Positions 40,152 through 54,481 of a DNA stretch of 64,000 nucleotides are shown piece after piece; within the stretch, counting starts at the first letter, position 1; each line of letters begins with the position of its first letter. Where the stretch lies: the NCBI GenBank assembly GCA_022072255.1, contig JAJVHZ010000022.1, positions 59,149 to 123,148 on the forward strand. The letters are read 5' to 3'. The translations under genes were made by a program, and so were the position numbers. The notes beneath the pieces are model-generated. The model was not told the DNA's origin. It searched no databases and was given only the letters and a program-made list of their open reading frames with translations. Source of the stretch: Gammaproteobacteria bacterium (lineage in GTDB: Bacteria; Pseudomonadota; Gammaproteobacteria; JAJPIJ01).

Positions 40152-41462
40152 TTAATGATGGAACTGTTCTTCCTCGGTCGAGCCGGTCAGCGCGGTCACC
40201 GACGAGGCACCGCCCTGGATGACGGTGGTGACGTCGTCGAAGTAGCCCGTGCCCACTTCCTGCTGGTGCGACACGAACGTGTAGCCCCGATCGCGGGCCG
40301 CGAACTCCGGCTCCTGCACCTTTTCGACGTAGGCGGACATGCCACGGTGCACGTAGTCCTGCGCCAGGTCGAACATGTTGTACCACATGCTGTGGATGCC
40401 AGCGAGCGTGATGAACTGGTACTTGTAACCCATCGCACCGAGTTCGCGCTGGAACTTGGCGATCGTGGAATCGTCGAGGTTCTTCTTCCAGTTGAACGAC
40501 GGCGAGCAGTTGTACGCCAGCAGCTGATCCGGGTTCTGCTTCTTCAGCGCCTCTGCGAACTTCCTGGCGAACTCGAGATCCGGCGTGCCGGTTTCGCACC
40601 ACACCAGGTCGGCGTACGGAGCGTAGGCCAGGCCACGGCTGATGGCCTGCTGCAAGCCCTTCTTCGTCTTGTAGAAGCCTTCGGAGGTGCGCTCGCCGGT
40701 GAGGAACGGTTTGTCGTTCTCGTCGCAGTCGCTGGTGAGCAGATCGGCTGCCTCGGCGTCGGTGCGGGCCAGGATCAGCGTCGGCACGCCCAGCGTATCG
40801 CTGGCCAGGCGGGCAGCGATGAGCTTCTGCACCGCTTCCTGGGAGGGCACGAGCACCTTGCCGCCCATGTGGCCGCACTTCTTGACCGATGCGAGCTGGT
40901 CCTCGAAGTGCACACCGGCAGCACCGGCCCTGATCATCGCCTTCATGAGCTCGAAGGCGTTGAGCACGCCGCCGAACCCCGCCTCGGCGTCAGCGACGAT
41001 CGGCGCGAAGTAATCGACGTAGCCCTTGTCGCCGGGCATGACCCCCCTGGCGCACTGGATCTCGTCGGCGCGCTTGAAGCTGTTGTTGATGCGCTCGACC
41101 ACTGCCGGGACGGAATTCACCGGGTACAGCGACTGGTCGGGGTACATCGTCATGTAGGTGTTGTTGTCGGCGGCGACCTGCCAGCCGGACAGGTAGATGG
41201 CCTTGATGCCGGCCTTCACCTGCTGCATCGCCTGACCGCCGGTCAGCGCGCCCAGGCAGTTGATGTAGGGCTCGGCGTGGATGGAGCGGAAGAGCTTCTC
41301 GGCGCCGCGCTTGGCGAGCGTGTACTCGATCGGCATCGAGCCGCGCAGTCGCACCACGTCGGCGGCGGCGTAGCCGCGCCTGACGTTCTTCCAGCGCGGG
41401 CTGTTCGCCCACTCCTGTTCCACCTGCTTCACTGCTTCCTGAAATTTCGGATTGTTCGACAT
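40152..41462 (-). CDS. aceA: Isocitrate lyase
   Basis: First enzyme of the glyoxylate bypass, splitting isocitrate into glyoxylate and succinate; 436 residues. The catalytic loop KKCGHMGGK is intact, and the upstream [10 protein letters not shown] and the [10 protein letters not shown] block are family hallmarks. It follows malate synthase by 26 bp, an operon order aceB-aceA, and is closed by a strong terminator. It competes with icd for isocitrate. Confidence 0.98.
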   Translation of the reverse strand: MSNNPKFQEAVKQVEQEWANSPRWKNVRRGYAAADVVRLRGSMPIEYTLAKRGAEKLFRSIHAEPYINCLGALTGGQAMQQVKAGIKAIYLSGWQVAADNNTYMTMYPDQSLYPVNSVPAVVERINNSFKRADEIQCARGVMPGDKGYVDYFAPIVADAEAGFGGVLNAFELMKAMIRAGAAGVHFEDQLASVKKCGHMGGKVLVPSQEAVQKLIAARLASDTLGVPTLILARTDAEAADLLTSDCDENDKPFLTGERTSEGFYKTKKGLQQAISRGLAYAPYADLVWCETGTPDLEFARKFAEALKKQNPDQLLAYNCSPSFNWKKNLDDSTIAKFQRELGAMGYKYQFITLAGIHSMWYNMFDLAQDYVHRGMSAYVEKVQEPEFAARDRGYTFVSHQQEVGTGYFDDVTTVIQGGASSVTALTGSTEEEQFHH

Positions 41463-41488
41463 AACCAGTTTTCTCCTGCCAGTGTGCG

Positions 41489-43096
41489 TCAGGCCAATAG
41501 GCCGTAGGCCTCCAAGGTCAAAAAGTTCGGCAGCCGCTTCCCAGTCACCATTTTGTCCAAGAGCTCCGCGGCCTCTTTGTAATTGCGGGACTGGTAGAGC
41601 ACGTCGCCCAACTGCCGACGAATGATTTGCAGATCCTCTGCGAGCAGTTCCCTGAACATCTCGACAGTGACCCGGCGCCCGTCCTCGAGCACGCCCTTGG
41701 GATGCCGTATCCACTGCCAGATCTGCGCACGGGAAATCTCCGCCGTCGCAGCGTCCTCCATCAGATTGGCGATCGGGACGGCGCCCCGGCCGCTCAACCA
41801 CGATTCGGTGTACCTCAACGCCGCGCTCACGTTGTTGATGAGGCCGCGTATGGTGATGGTCCCTGCCGGGACCTTCAACAGATCCGCCGCCGTCACGTGA
41901 ACGTCCTCACGCAGGTTCTGCACCTGGTTCGGTCCGGGCATGAGCTTGTCGAACACCTCGCGCGCCAGCGGCACCAACAGCGGATGCGCGACCCAGGTGC
42001 CGTCGTGCCCGGCCTTCACCTCCCGTTCCTTGTCGGCACGCACCTTGGCGAGCGCCGCCTCGTTGGCGAGGTGATCGTCCTTGATGGGGATCTGCGCCGC
42101 CATTCCGCCCATGGCGTGCGCGCCGCGCCGGTGGCAAGTTTGTATGAGCAGGTGCGAATAGGATTTCAGGAAGTGCTGATCCATGGTCAGCTGCGCGCGA
42201 TCGGGCAGCACGAACTCCGGGTGGTTGCGCATGCACTTGATGAAGCTGAATACGTAGTCCCAGCGGCCGCAGTTCAGACCGACGGCGTGATCGCGCAGTT
42301 CGTAGAGGATCTCGTGCATCTCGAAGACCGCGGTCAGCGTCTCGACCAGCGCCGTGGCCTTGATCGTGCCGCGCAGGATGCCGAGGGTGTCCTGGGCGAA
42401 ATTGAACACCTCGTTCCACAGCCGCGCCTCGCGGTGGCTCTCCATCTTCGGCAGATAGAAAAACGGACCGGCACCGTTGTCGATGAGGGCCCTGGCGTTG
42501 TGGAAGAAGAACAGGCCGAAATCGAACAGTCCGGCGGGGATGGCCTCGCCGTTCAGCAGGCAATGCCCCTCGTGCAGGTGCCAGCCACGCGGCCGCACGA
42601 TGAGCGTCGCCGTCTGTGGATTCAGCCGGTAGGTCTTGCCCTCCGGGCCGCGAAAGTCGATGGTGCCGCGGACGGCGTCGTAGAGATTGACCTGGCCGTC
42701 CATCATCTGCTCCCAGGTGGGGCTGGACGAATCCTCGAAATCGGCCATGAAGGTGTTGGCGCCTGAGTTCAGCGCGTTGATCACCATCTTGCGATCCACC
42801 GGCCCGGTGATCTCCACGCGCCGGTCCTGCAGCGGCGGCGGCACGCCGGCAACACTCCACTCGCCCTCGCGGACGTGCCTGGTCTCCGGCAGGAAGTCCG
42901 GCAGTCCGCCGGCATCGAAGTACTCCTGGCGGCGGATGCGGATGTTCAGCAACTCCTTGCAGCGGGGGCCGAAACGCATGGCCAGCTCTTCCACGAAGCC
43001 GAGGGCGTCGGGCGTGAGCAGCTCGGCATAACGCCGGGTCACCGGTCCGATTATCACCAGGCCGGACTGAAATGCGGTTCTGACGATTGCGCTCAT
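41489..43096 (-). CDS. aceB: Malate synthase A
   Basis: Second glyoxylate-bypass enzyme, condensing glyoxylate with acetyl-CoA; about 535 residues, the isoform A length. Motifs are [12 protein letters not shown] (Mg-binding glutamate and aspartate region), [26 protein letters not shown] and the late catalytic-base region [31 protein letters not shown] sequence lies 12 bases before the chosen ATG; an upstream ATG at 43153 would add 19 unusual residues. Divergent from the LysR gene. Confidence 0.97.
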   Translation of the reverse strand: MSAIVRTAFQSGLVIIGPVTRRYAELLTPDALGFVEELAMRFGPRCKELLNIRIRRQEYFDAGGLPDFLPETRHVREGEWSVAGVPPPLQDRRVEITGPVDRKMVINALNSGANTFMADFEDSSSPTWEQMMDGQVNLYDAVRGTIDFRGPEGKTYRLNPQTATLIVRPRGWHLHEGHCLLNGEAIPAGLFDFGLFFFHNARALIDNGAGPFFYLPKMESHREARLWNEVFNFAQDTLGILRGTIKATALVETLTAVFEMHEILYELRDHAVGLNCGRWDYVFSFIKCMRNHPEFVLPDRAQLTMDQHFLKSYSHLLIQTCHRRGAHAMGGMAAQIPIKDDHLANEAALAKVRADKEREVKAGHDGTWVAHPLLVPLAREVFDKLMPGPNQVQNLREDVHVTAADLLKVPAGTITIRGLINNVSAALRYTESWLSGRGAVPIANLMEDAATAEISRAQIWQWIRHPKGVLEDGRRVTVEMFRELLAEDLQIIRRQLGDVLYQSRNYKEAAELLDKMVTGKRLPNFLTLEAYGLLA

Positions 43097-43188
43097 ATCC
43101 GTCACCGCTCCTCCGTAGCTGTCGGCCCCAATGGAAACGGGGCGAAATTTCAATCAGATGATACCGAATTTAGGTTGCGGCGCACCAT

Positions 43189-43217
43189 TTGACAAGGCAA
43201 TTTTTTCAATGTTTAGT
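43189..43217 (+). promoter_or_regulatory. Candidate sigma-70 promoter for the LysR gene
   Basis: A perfect TTGACA and TTTAGT are separated by 17 bases in an AT-rich tract between aceB and the regulator. If correct, it favours the GTG start at 43248 over the ATG at 43209, which would lie inside the promoter. Confidence 0.5.
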
Positions 43218-43247
43218 ATTGACCTAACCAATAGTGAGTTTCCGTGC

Positions 43248-44237
43248 GTGCCCAACCGGGACCAGCGCTTCTACTACAAACAGGATCGGCTCAAGCAGCT
43301 CCGGGCATTCTGTTACAGTGCCGAGACCGGGCGCATCTCGAAGGCCGCGGAGCGAATGTTCCTCAGCCAACCCTCCGTCTCCCTGCTCGTGCAGGCCCTG
43401 GAGAAGGACCTGAGCGTCAAGCTTTTCGAGCGCAACGGGCCCCGTATCCAGCTCACCCCCCAGGGACGGCTGCTCTACGAGCTGGCCGCCCCCCTGGTCG
43501 AGGGCATGGAGGCGCTGCCGGCGACCTTCGCGGAAAAGTCCCAGAACATCGTCTCCGGCGAATTGCGCATCGCGGCCGGCGAAACGGCCATCCTCTACAT
43601 CCTGCCGGAGGTCATGAAGCAGTTCACGGAGTCCTACCCGGCCGTGCACTTCAATCTCCACAACGTCACCGCGCGCGACGGCCTCGCGCTGCTGCGGGCG
43701 AACGAGGCGGAGTTCATGGTCGGCACCCTGCTGGAGATGTCCGACGACATCGAGTACCGCCCGCTCGGGGCCTACGATCCCATGCTCATCACCCCGCGCG
43801 GCCATCCGCTGGCCTCCCGCAAGGACATCACCCTGGAGGACATCGCCGCCCATGGCCTCATCCTGCCTCCCCGCCACCTCTCCAGCTCGCGCATGGTCGA
43901 CCTGGTGTTCGAACAGCACCACGTGCCCTACCAGATCCGCCTCGAGGCCGGCGGCTGGGAGGTCATCAAGCAGTTCGTGGCGCGCGGGCTGGGTATTTCC
44001 ATCTGCGCGAGCCTGTGCCTGACGGGCAACGAGGACCTCGCGGCCATCCCGGTCGGGCACTACTTCCCGCGCCGGAACTACGGGATCATCCTCCGCAAGG
44101 GCAAGCATCTGAGCCCCGCCGGCCGGCATTTCATCGACCTGCTGTCGCGGACGAACCTGAAGGCGAATCCGGCGGTCAAACCTGTGCGCCTCTCCCTGCC
44201 CCGGCGCTTGTCAAAAGGCGGAAAACGCGACATATAA
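43248..44237 (+). CDS. LysR-family transcriptional regulator
   Basis: A DNA-binding regulator of about 329 residues. The winged helix-turn-helix is visible in [20 protein letters not shown] and the following [16 protein letters not shown] periplasmic-binding-protein-like effector domain follows, resembling CysB/Cbl-type members (the [20 protein letters not shown] end). GTG at 43248 is preferred because of the promoter; ATG at 43209 is the alternative. Its divergent position suggests control of aceB-aceA, by LysR convention, but this is inferred. The last codons overlap the clpS promoter region. Confidence 0.9.
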   Translation: MPNRDQRFYYKQDRLKQLRAFCYSAETGRISKAAERMFLSQPSVSLLVQALEKDLSVKLFERNGPRIQLTPQGRLLYELAAPLVEGMEALPATFAEKSQNIVSGELRIAAGETAILYILPEVMKQFTESYPAVHFNLHNVTARDGLALLRANEAEFMVGTLLEMSDDIEYRPLGAYDPMLITPRGHPLASRKDITLEDIAAHGLILPPRHLSSSRMVDLVFEQHHVPYQIRLEAGGWEVIKQFVARGLGISICASLCLTGNEDLAAIPVGHYFPRRNYGIILRKGKHLSPAGRHFIDLLSRTNLKANPAVKPVRLSLPRRLSKGGKRDI

Positions 44238-44238
44238 T
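44208..44238 (+). promoter_or_regulatory. Candidate clpS-clpA promoter
   Basis: TATAAT at 44233-44238 overlaps the end of the LysR gene, with TTGTCA 19 bases upstream. The -10 is perfect, but the spacing is longer than optimal. It lies 40 bp before the clpS ATG. Confidence 0.5.
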
Positions 44239-44277
44239 GACTCAGGGGTCTCGGTAGCGGGTTCCGGGGTTTTCGGT

Positions 44278-44598
44278 ATGAGCGAGAAACCAGTTACGCG
44301 ACGTGACGACGGGTTGGCGCTGGAGGAGGCGCGGCCGCGCGTCAAGCGTCCGCCGCTGTACAACGTGGTGCTGCTGAACGACGATTTCACGCCCATGGAG
44401 TTCGTCGTTCACATCCTCGAACGCTTCTTTTCCAAGGACCGCCCGAGCGCGACCCGCATCATGCTCGAGGTGCACACGCGCGGCAAGGGAGTCTGCGGCG
44501 CATACACCCACGAGATCGCCGAGACCAAGGTCGCGCAGGTGAACGCCTTTTCGCGCGAGAATCAGCATCCACTGCTCTGTACCCTTGAACCCGTCTAA
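44278..44598 (+). CDS. clpS: ATP-dependent Clp protease adaptor ClpS
   Basis: A 106-residue adaptor that hands N-degron substrates to ClpAP. The core [19 protein letters not shown] contains the N-end-residue pocket, and the ClpA-contacting helix follows ([20 protein letters not shown]). The N-terminal 20 residues are charged and flexible, as expected. It is directly upstream of clpA, the standard arrangement. Confidence 0.97.
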   Translation: MSEKPVTRRDDGLALEEARPRVKRPPLYNVVLLNDDFTPMEFVVHILERFFSKDRPSATRIMLEVHTRGKGVCGAYTHEIAETKVAQVNAFSRENQHPLLCTLEPV

Positions 44599-44618
44599 TC
44601 TTGAAAGGGGTTTGAAAC

Positions 44619-46892
<2,274 letters not shown>

Positions 46893-46935
46893 TGGCCTCG
46901 CCGCGGTGGGTCTCTCGGGCCCGCCGGCCGGCGCC

Positions 46936-48249
46936 CTATATCCGCTTGGTGAACACCTTCGAGTTGCGCTGCAGGTTGTAGAGCCGTTTCTTGGCGATCG
47001 GCAGTTCCTCCACGGAGGCCTCGATGAACCCGCGTTCGATGAACCAGTGCGCGGTCTGCGTCGTCAGCACGAACAGCCCCTTGAGGCCCATCTGGCGCGC
47101 CGCTGCTTCCAGGTTCGACAACAGCAGATCGCCCCGCCCTTCCTTGCGATAGTCCGGGTGCACCGACAGACAGGCCAGTTCGGCCATGCCCCCCTCCGCA
47201 AACGGATAGATCGCGCCGCAGCCGATGATGGTGCCGTCGCGGACCAGTACCGAGAACAGGTCGATCTCCGTCTCCAGCTTCTCGCGCGACCGCCGCACGA
47301 GCGTTCCGTCCTCCTCGAGCGGAGCGATCAGCTCGAGAATTCCGACCACGTCGTCGATCGTCGCCTTGCGCAGGGTGTCGAACGGGGAGGCCGACACCAG
47401 CGTGCCGATGCCGTCGCGCGTGAACAGCTCGAGCAGCAGTGCGCCGTTCACGCGCCGATCAACGAGGTGCGCGCGGCGCACGCCGTTGCGGCAGGCGTTG
47501 ATCGCGTCATCCAGTTCGGGCATGCGCTCGGCCAGCCCGGCGGTCGACGACAGCAGTTGCTGTGCCTCGCTGTCCGTGAACTGCCGCACCAGCTTGCCCT
47601 TGCGGTCGATGACGTGCCGCCCTTCCAGCAGGAATATGAGCTTGGCCGCGCCGAGCGCAGACGACACGGCCGTCGCGACCTCGTGCGCATTTACGTTGAA
47701 GCTCTCCCCCGTCGGGGAATAGCCGATCGGCGGGACCACCACGATGTCCCCGCTGTCGAGATCGGACTTGATGGATTCGACGTCAACACGACGGACGTTC
47801 CCGGTATAGTGGAAGTCCACGCCGTTGCGCACTCCGATCGGCTTGGCCGTCACGTAATTGCCGGAGGCGACGCGGATGCGCGCATTCGGGGTCGGCGAAT
47901 TCGCCAGTCCCTGCGACAGCATGGCCATCACCTCGATGACCACGGTCCCGACCGCGTCCTTCACGCACTCGAGCGTCGCCTCGTCGGTGATGCGTATCCC
48001 CTTCTCCGTTCTGAACTCCAGGCCACGGGCCTGCAGGCGTTCGTTCAACTGATGGCGCGTGCCCGGCACGATGACCAGGCGTATCCCCAGGCTCGACAGC
48101 AGGGCGATGTCATGGACGAGATTCCGGAAGGTCGCGTCCGCCACGGCCTGCCCGCTGAAGCAGAGCACGAAGGTCTGCCCGCGGTGCGCATGGATGTAGG
48201 GCGAGGCCTGCCTGAACCAGTCGACGAATTGTTTGTGCTTTTCCACCAT
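46936..48249 (-). CDS. argA: Amino-acid N-acetyltransferase (N-acetylglutamate synthase)
   Basis: First step of arginine biosynthesis, acetylating glutamate. The 437-residue protein has an N-terminal amino-acid-kinase-like domain (FVLCFSGQAVAD to about residue 290), which usually binds arginine for feedback inhibition. A C-terminal GNAT domain carries the acetyl-CoA motif VHPDYRKEGRGDLLL. This two-domain form is the gammaproteobacterial ArgA. It begins 13 bp after argE on the same strand. Confidence 0.96.
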   Translation of the reverse strand: MVEKHKQFVDWFRQASPYIHAHRGQTFVLCFSGQAVADATFRNLVHDIALLSSLGIRLVIVPGTRHQLNERLQARGLEFRTEKGIRITDEATLECVKDAVGTVVIEVMAMLSQGLANSPTPNARIRVASGNYVTAKPIGVRNGVDFHYTGNVRRVDVESIKSDLDSGDIVVVPPIGYSPTGESFNVNAHEVATAVSSALGAAKLIFLLEGRHVIDRKGKLVRQFTDSEAQQLLSSTAGLAERMPELDDAINACRNGVRRAHLVDRRVNGALLLELFTRDGIGTLVSASPFDTLRKATIDDVVGILELIAPLEEDGTLVRRSREKLETEIDLFSVLVRDGTIIGCGAIYPFAEGGMAELACLSVHPDYRKEGRGDLLLSNLEAAARQMGLKGLFVLTTQTAHWFIERGFIEASVEELPIAKKRLYNLQRNSKVFTKRI

Positions 48250-48262
48250 CTGCGTCGCCCCG

Positions 48263-49420
48263 TCACCGTATGCAGAAATAGTCGATCATGCCCTGCAGAA
48301 CCTTCACCATCGGCTCGAAGTGCGCAACCGGCACGTACTCGTTCGGCTGGTGCGCGCGCGCGATGTCGCCGGCGCCGAGCACGACCGTCTCCAGCCCCAT
48401 CTGCTGCAGGTACGGGCCCTCGGTACCAAATGCCACTGAACCGGCGGTCTTGCCCGTCAGCACCTCGGCCACGTGCACCACCTGGGCGCGCGGATCGGTA
48501 TCGAACGGCGGTACGCCTTCGAACAGCGCCTCCACCTCGGCGGTGAGTCCCGTGTCGCGCAGCGCCGCGGTGACCACCTCGCGCATCTCCGCGCGCGTCT
48601 CCTCGGGCCGCATCGACGGCAATATGCGCATGTCGACGTGCAACTCGCACTCGGCGCAGATCTTGTTCGGACTTTCCCCGCCGTGCACGTGGCCGAGGTT
48701 CATTGTCGGCACCTGCACGGTGAACGTCTCGTCGCGGAAGCGGCGCTGCAGTCCCTCGCGCCAGGTGAGCAGCGCGGTGATGACCTTGTTCATGCCCTCC
48801 AGCGCGCTGCGGCCGCTCGCCGGATCGCTGGCGTGACCGGACTTGCCGATGACGCGGATCACCTCCATCAGCACGCCCTTGTGGGCGCGTATGGGCCTCA
48901 GGCCGGTTGGCTCGCCAATCAGCGCCCGGGCCCCGTGCAGGTCGACCGCCGACTGCAGCGCCTTGACGCCGGCCATCGAGCTTTCCTCATCGGCGGTGGC
49001 GCACACGACCAGCGAACGGCGCAGCCGGTCCGGATTGAGCCCCTGCAGCGATTCCAGCACCAGCGGGAAGAATGCCTTCATGTCGGCCGCACCCAACCCG
49101 AACAGCCGGCCATCGCGCTCGGTGAGCCGGAATGGATCGGTGTCCCAGCCGTGCTCGTCGCAGGGCACGGTATCCGTATGCCCGGAGAGCACGAGTCCCG
49201 GCTCCCCATATCCCAGTGTCGCGACGAGATCGACCTTGTCGACGCCTCGCTGCACCGGCACCCACTCGACGCGGAACCCGACGTCCTCGAGCCAGGTCGC
49301 GATCAACTCCGCCACGCCGCGATTGCTGCAGTCCAGGCGCGGGTCGTGACTGCTCACCGAGGGCACCGCAACCAGTCGGCCCAACTGGTGGGCGATACGC
49401 GAGTAATCGACGAGACTCAT
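48263..49420 (-). CDS. argE: Acetylornithine deacetylase
   Basis: A 385-residue M20 zinc hydrolase that releases ornithine from N-acetylornithine. Metal ligands are in LSGHTDTVP and LGAADMKAFF, the catalytic glutamate pair is in TADEESSMAG, and the dimer-domain histidine is in GKSGHAS. The choice of ArgE over DapE rests on the argA neighbour and the VPSVSSHDP N-terminus. The start drops a 58-residue arginine-rich extension. Confidence 0.94.
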   Translation of the reverse strand: MSLVDYSRIAHQLGRLVAVPSVSSHDPRLDCSNRGVAELIATWLEDVGFRVEWVPVQRGVDKVDLVATLGYGEPGLVLSGHTDTVPCDEHGWDTDPFRLTERDGRLFGLGAADMKAFFPLVLESLQGLNPDRLRRSLVVCATADEESSMAGVKALQSAVDLHGARALIGEPTGLRPIRAHKGVLMEVIRVIGKSGHASDPASGRSALEGMNKVITALLTWREGLQRRFRDETFTVQVPTMNLGHVHGGESPNKICAECELHVDMRILPSMRPEETRAEMREVVTAALRDTGLTAEVEALFEGVPPFDTDPRAQVVHVAEVLTGKTAGSVAFGTEGPYLQQMGLETVVLGAGDIARAHQPNEYVPVAHFEPMVKVLQGMIDYFCIR

Positions 49421-49685
49421 ACCTGGACCCGGCGCCGGACGCGGAGGGTTTCGAATACGGTGGGCGGTGGCATCGGCCACATTGTACGGACTCGCATACC
49501 CCCTCGCCACGACGTCGGCGGTGGCGTCGCGGCGGCGCGTTGAGGGGCCGTCGCCGGACTGGTATTCTTCCGGCCTTTTCGACTGGCGTGGCAATGGTCG
49601 TTCGGCGACGCCCGTGGCCCGCCGTCGGCACGATGTCCACGGGCCTGCCAGCCGGAGCGGGCTACACCTCGGTGCGGAGTGGTAA

Positions 49686-51377
<1,692 letters not shown>

Positions 51378-51439
51378 TACGATGGCATGGAAGCTGCTCC
51401 GATCCCGGGTACAAGTCCAAGAATTCGGAGCGCGCGGTT

Positions 51440-51727
51440 ATGGAGGTGCAGGATTTCGTCTACCTGGTGGCGATCTGCTTCGTGCTCATGCTGTTCATGG
51501 GCTCGCTATCCACCGGCCGCCCGCGGCGTCGCAGGCGCCGTTCGAGCGCGATTGCGCCGCCGATGACCGCAACTCAGGAATCTGCAACAGAAGTTGCGGA
51601 CGTGCCGCCGGAGGACGCTGCTGCAGCGCAAACCGAGAGTACCCCTGAGAGTGCCCCCGAGAGTGCCGAGGCTGCGCCGTCGCCCGCAGGTGACGACGGC
51701 AATACCACGATTCCGAGCTCCACCTGA
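51440..51727 (+). CDS. Small single-pass membrane protein, unknown function
   Basis: A 95-residue protein I do not recognise. Residues 5-24 are one hydrophobic helix (FVYLVAICFVLMLFMGS), followed by a basic block RPRRRRRR, so the N-terminus would lie outside and the tail in the cytoplasm. The rest is a low-complexity acidic tail built from repeats of ESTP, ESAP and ESAE. GGAG lies about 10 bases before the ATG. It follows ilvD by 62 bp and converges with the transglycosylase gene. Confidence 0.6.
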   Translation: MEVQDFVYLVAICFVLMLFMGSLSTGRPRRRRRRSSAIAPPMTATQESATEVADVPPEDAAAAQTESTPESAPESAEAAPSPAGDDGNTTIPSST

Positions 51728-51749
51728 CGGCGGGACATCGCCGCGGGCG

Positions 51750-52655
51750 TCAGCTGTCCTCGTCGGCCCACTTGATGATGGCGATCCGCTTCTTGGGGCG
51801 AGGCCAGACCTGTGTATTGTTGACCACCGGCTTGCGCGGGGCGGGTTCTTCCCGCGCCAGTGCGCTGACGGCCGTTCCGTCTTCGGAACCCACCGTGCGG
51901 GTGCGGGTCGTTGCCGCGGTGACCGCCGTGTTGGCCGGCGCGGGCGCGATAGGCGTCAGCACGCTCGCGCGGACGGGCGTCGCAGCCGACGCTCCCGTCT
52001 TGCGGCCGATGCCCTCATCGGCGTATTGCTTGAAGTACTGGACGACGCGCCGCACGTACTCCTGGGTCTCCGCGTACGGCGGGATCTTGCGCCCGTACTG
52101 GATGACCGCGTTCTCCCCGGCGTTGTAACCGGCGACCGCGAGCACCACGTTGTTGCTGAACATGTCCATCAGATCGCGCAGGTAACGCGTGCCCCCGTGG
52201 ACGTTCTGGACCGGATCGTAGCGGTTGCTGACGCCGTAACGCCTGCCGGTTTCGGGCATGAGCTGCATCAGGCCCACGGCTCCGGCGCGTGAAATGGCGT
52301 CCGGCTGATAGGCCGACTCGGCGGTGATTACGGCGTGGACGAGCTCGGCGGGCAGCTTGTTCTTGGCTGCCGCCTCCGCGATCAGGTCGTTGTACTCCTC
52401 GCGACTGCGCACGAAGCGAGGACCGTGGGTATTGAGCGGCCGCGAGACCCAACCTTTCCAGGTCTTCACCAGCTTCATGCCGCCGGTCTTGTCGGGCGTG
52501 TCGGTCAGCGTGACCCGACCGTACTTGTCGACGTACTTGTAGATGTCGGCCGTCGCGGAATGACTGAATGCCGTCGCCAGCACGACAGACGCCAGCAGGG
52601 GCGTGAGCTTGCCGCTGGAACGCGAACGAGCGCGTACGGGCGAATTTGCTGGCAT
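51750..52655 (-). CDS. Lytic murein transglycosylase (SLT domain) with DUF4124 N-terminus
   Basis: A 301-residue periplasmic peptidoglycan-cleaving enzyme. A signal peptide covers about residues 1-36 (basic start, hydrophobic core, TADIYKYV). A short DUF4124-type module (YKYVDKYGRVTLTDTP) follows. The SLT catalytic domain (about 90-215) has the glutamate in VITAESAYQPDAISRAGA, then GLMQLMPETGRRYGV and the GYNAGENAV motif. The tail is Ala/Thr-rich. An AT-rich promoter and an AGGAAGG ribosome site precede it. Confidence 0.93.
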   Translation of the reverse strand: MPANSPVRARSRSSGKLTPLLASVVLATAFSHSATADIYKYVDKYGRVTLTDTPDKTGGMKLVKTWKGWVSRPLNTHGPRFVRSREEYNDLIAEAAAKNKLPAELVHAVITAESAYQPDAISRAGAVGLMQLMPETGRRYGVSNRYDPVQNVHGGTRYLRDLMDMFSNNVVLAVAGYNAGENAVIQYGRKIPPYAETQEYVRRVVQYFKQYADEGIGRKTGASAATPVRASVLTPIAPAPANTAVTAATTRTRTVGSEDGTAVSALAREEPAPRKPVVNNTQVWPRPKKRIAIIKWADEDS

Positions 52656-52687
52656 TGGTTTAAGAATCCTTCCTAACTCATTGTTAC

Positions 52688-52717
52688 ATAATAATCACAA
52701 TGATACGACCTTAGCAA
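52688..52717 (-). promoter_or_regulatory. Candidate promoter for the lytic transglycosylase gene
   Basis: On the minus strand TTGCTA and TATTAT are spaced by 18 bases at the end of pgpA, in the most AT-rich stretch of the region. This would separate the transglycosylase from the upstream pyrG-pgpA run. Confidence 0.45.
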
Positions 52718-53189
52718 ATGCTTGAAGTACTGCCATGGCCACCAGGCCGGCCAGCAGGTCATCCGCCATGATCCCCAGTCCTCCGCTCAGGCGGCGGTCG
52801 AGCCATCGGATCGGCCATGGCTTGGCGATATCCAATAACCGGAAAAGCAAGAAGCCCGCCAGCACCCACCCCCATCCGGTCGGGACTCCGCACATGGTCA
52901 CCAGGTAGCCGGCGACCTCGTCCCAGACGATGGACGGGTGATCGTGAACGCCCAGACGACGCGCCGCCCTGCCGCACACCACGATGCCAAGCCCGATGAC
53001 CATCGCCGTGGCGGCAAGGTAGCCGGCCAATGGTAGGCCATGCAACGCGAGATAAAGTGCCATACCGATCAAGGTACCGAACGTCCCCGGTGCACGCGGG
53101 GCGCATCCCGCCCCGAATCCCAGCGCGATGAGATGGCCGGGATCGGACAGCAGATCATACGGAGGTCCAGACGCTCCGTTCCGGTTCAT
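52695..53189 (-). CDS. pgpA: Phosphatidylglycerophosphatase A
   Basis: A 164-residue membrane enzyme that makes phosphatidylglycerol from its phosphate. Typical blocks are GFGAGCAPRAPGTFGTL, the acidic VWDEVAGYLVTM, and FRLLDIAKPWPIRWLDRR followed by GIMADDLLAGL. The start at MNRNGAS gives family length. It usually follows thiL; here ispF is upstream, with 118 bp between that hold no recognisable gene. Confidence 0.95.
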   Translation of the reverse strand: MNRNGASGPPYDLLSDPGHLIALGFGAGCAPRAPGTFGTLIGMALYLALHGLPLAGYLAATAMVIGLGIVVCGRAARRLGVHDHPSIVWDEVAGYLVTMCGVPTGWGWVLAGFLLFRLLDIAKPWPIRWLDRRLSGGLGIMADDLLAGLVAMAVLQAFAKVVSL

Positions 53190-53307
53190 CGCTGCCTGTC
53201 CGTCGTGTCGCCGGCGCAGCCCGGCGGCGGGCGACCCGCAGCACGGTGACTGGGATGCCGGCGACCCTGGTGCGCAGTCGGGTGCATGCGTGGTGGACGG
53301 GACAGTT

Positions 53308-53781
53308 CTATGCGGCGACCAGCAATGCAACGGCCAGCGCCGCAATGCCCTCGCCGCGGCCGGTGAATCCCATCTTCTCCGTCGTCGTGGCCTTGATGTT
53401 CACGGCGTCGATCTCGATGCGCATGTCGTTGGCCAGGTTCTCGCGCATGGCCGGGATGTAGGGTGCGACCTTCGGCGCCTGGGCGATGATCGTGGCATCG
53501 ACGTTGCCCACCCGCAGGCCGCGCTGCTGCGCCAGGGCGACGATATGGCGGAGCATGACCCGGCTGTCGATGCCTTTGATCGTCTGGTCGGTATCGGGAA
53601 AGTGCCTGCCGATGTCGCCGAGCGCCATCGCACCCAGCAAGGCGTCACAGACAGCGTGGATCACGACGTCGCCGTCGGAATGCGCCTCCATGCCCTGCGC
53701 GTAGGGAATATCCACCCCTCCGAGCACCAGCCGGCGGCCTGCCTGGAAGCGGTGGGCATCGAACCCCTGACCTATGCGCAT
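53308..53781 (-). CDS. ispF: 2-C-methyl-D-erythritol 2,4-cyclodiphosphate synthase
   Basis: Fifth step of the MEP isoprenoid pathway. It has 157 residues, with the metal-binding GQGFDAHRF (Asp and His) and the motifs [18 protein letters not shown] and [10 protein letters not shown]. It overlaps ispD by 10 bp, showing translational coupling. Confidence 0.98.
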   Translation of the reverse strand: MRIGQGFDAHRFQAGRRLVLGGVDIPYAQGMEAHSDGDVVIHAVCDALLGAMALGDIGRHFPDTDQTIKGIDSRVMLRHIVALAQQRGLRVGNVDATIIAQAPKVAPYIPAMRENLANDMRIEIDAVNIKATTTEKMGFTGRGEGIAALAVALLVAA

Positions 53782-54476
53782 CGGCTCTCCTCCTGGTGCC
53801 GCAGGTACAGCTCGGCGAGCTCGAGGTCCTGCGGCCGGGTGATCTTGATATTGTCGGCATGGCCCTCCACGAGCCTGGGCGCCTGGCCGGTCAGTTCCAT
53901 CGCCTGCGCCTCATCGGTCACCTTCACACCGCTGTCGAGGGCGCGTTCGATGGCGGCGGCCAGGGGACCGACTCGGAACATCTGCGGGGTGAGCGCGTGC
54001 CACAGGCCGCTGCGATCCACGGTCGCGGTGATCCGCTGCGTACCGCTGCCCCGCTTCATGGTGTCGCGCACCGGAACCGCGAGTATGCCACCCACCGGAT
54101 CGTCGCTCAGCGCGTCGATCATCGTGTCGATATCGGTCGTCCGCACACATGGCCGCGCCGCGTCGTGCACCAGCGCCCAGTCTGCATCGCACCCCGCCGA
54201 CACCAGCGCCCTCAGGGCGTTGAGCACCGAGTGACAGCGCTCCGCGCCGCCATCGATGCGCAGGATCTGCGGACGACCGGTCAACGGCAGTGTGGGCCAG
54301 ATGGGATCCTCGGTCGCGACCGAAACGACGACCCCGTCGATGCGCGGGTGGGAGAGAAAGCGCTCCAGCGTGTGCTCGATAATCGTCCGGCCGCGCAGGG
54401 ACAGATACTGCTTGGGGACCTCGGCGGCCATGCGCGTACCCACGCCGGCGGCGGGGATGACGGCCCAGTATGCCAC
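53772..54476 (-). CDS. ispD: 2-C-methyl-D-erythritol 4-phosphate cytidylyltransferase
   Basis: Third step of the MEP pathway, transferring CMP to methylerythritol phosphate; 234 residues. Nucleotide-binding AAGVGTRM and PKQYLSLRG are at the N-terminus, with VHDAARPCV in the middle. The start codon is GTG, five bases after the ftsB stop. It is a separate protein from IspF. Confidence 0.97.
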   Translation of the reverse strand: MAYWAVIPAAGVGTRMAAEVPKQYLSLRGRTIIEHTLERFLSHPRIDGVVVSVATEDPIWPTLPLTGRPQILRIDGGAERCHSVLNALRALVSAGCDADWALVHDAARPCVRTTDIDTMIDALSDDPVGGILAVPVRDTMKRGSGTQRITATVDRSGLWHALTPQMFRVGPLAAAIERALDSGVKVTDEAQAMELTGQAPRLVEGHADNIKITRPQDLELAELYLRHQEESRCA

Positions 54477-54481
54477 CCGTG

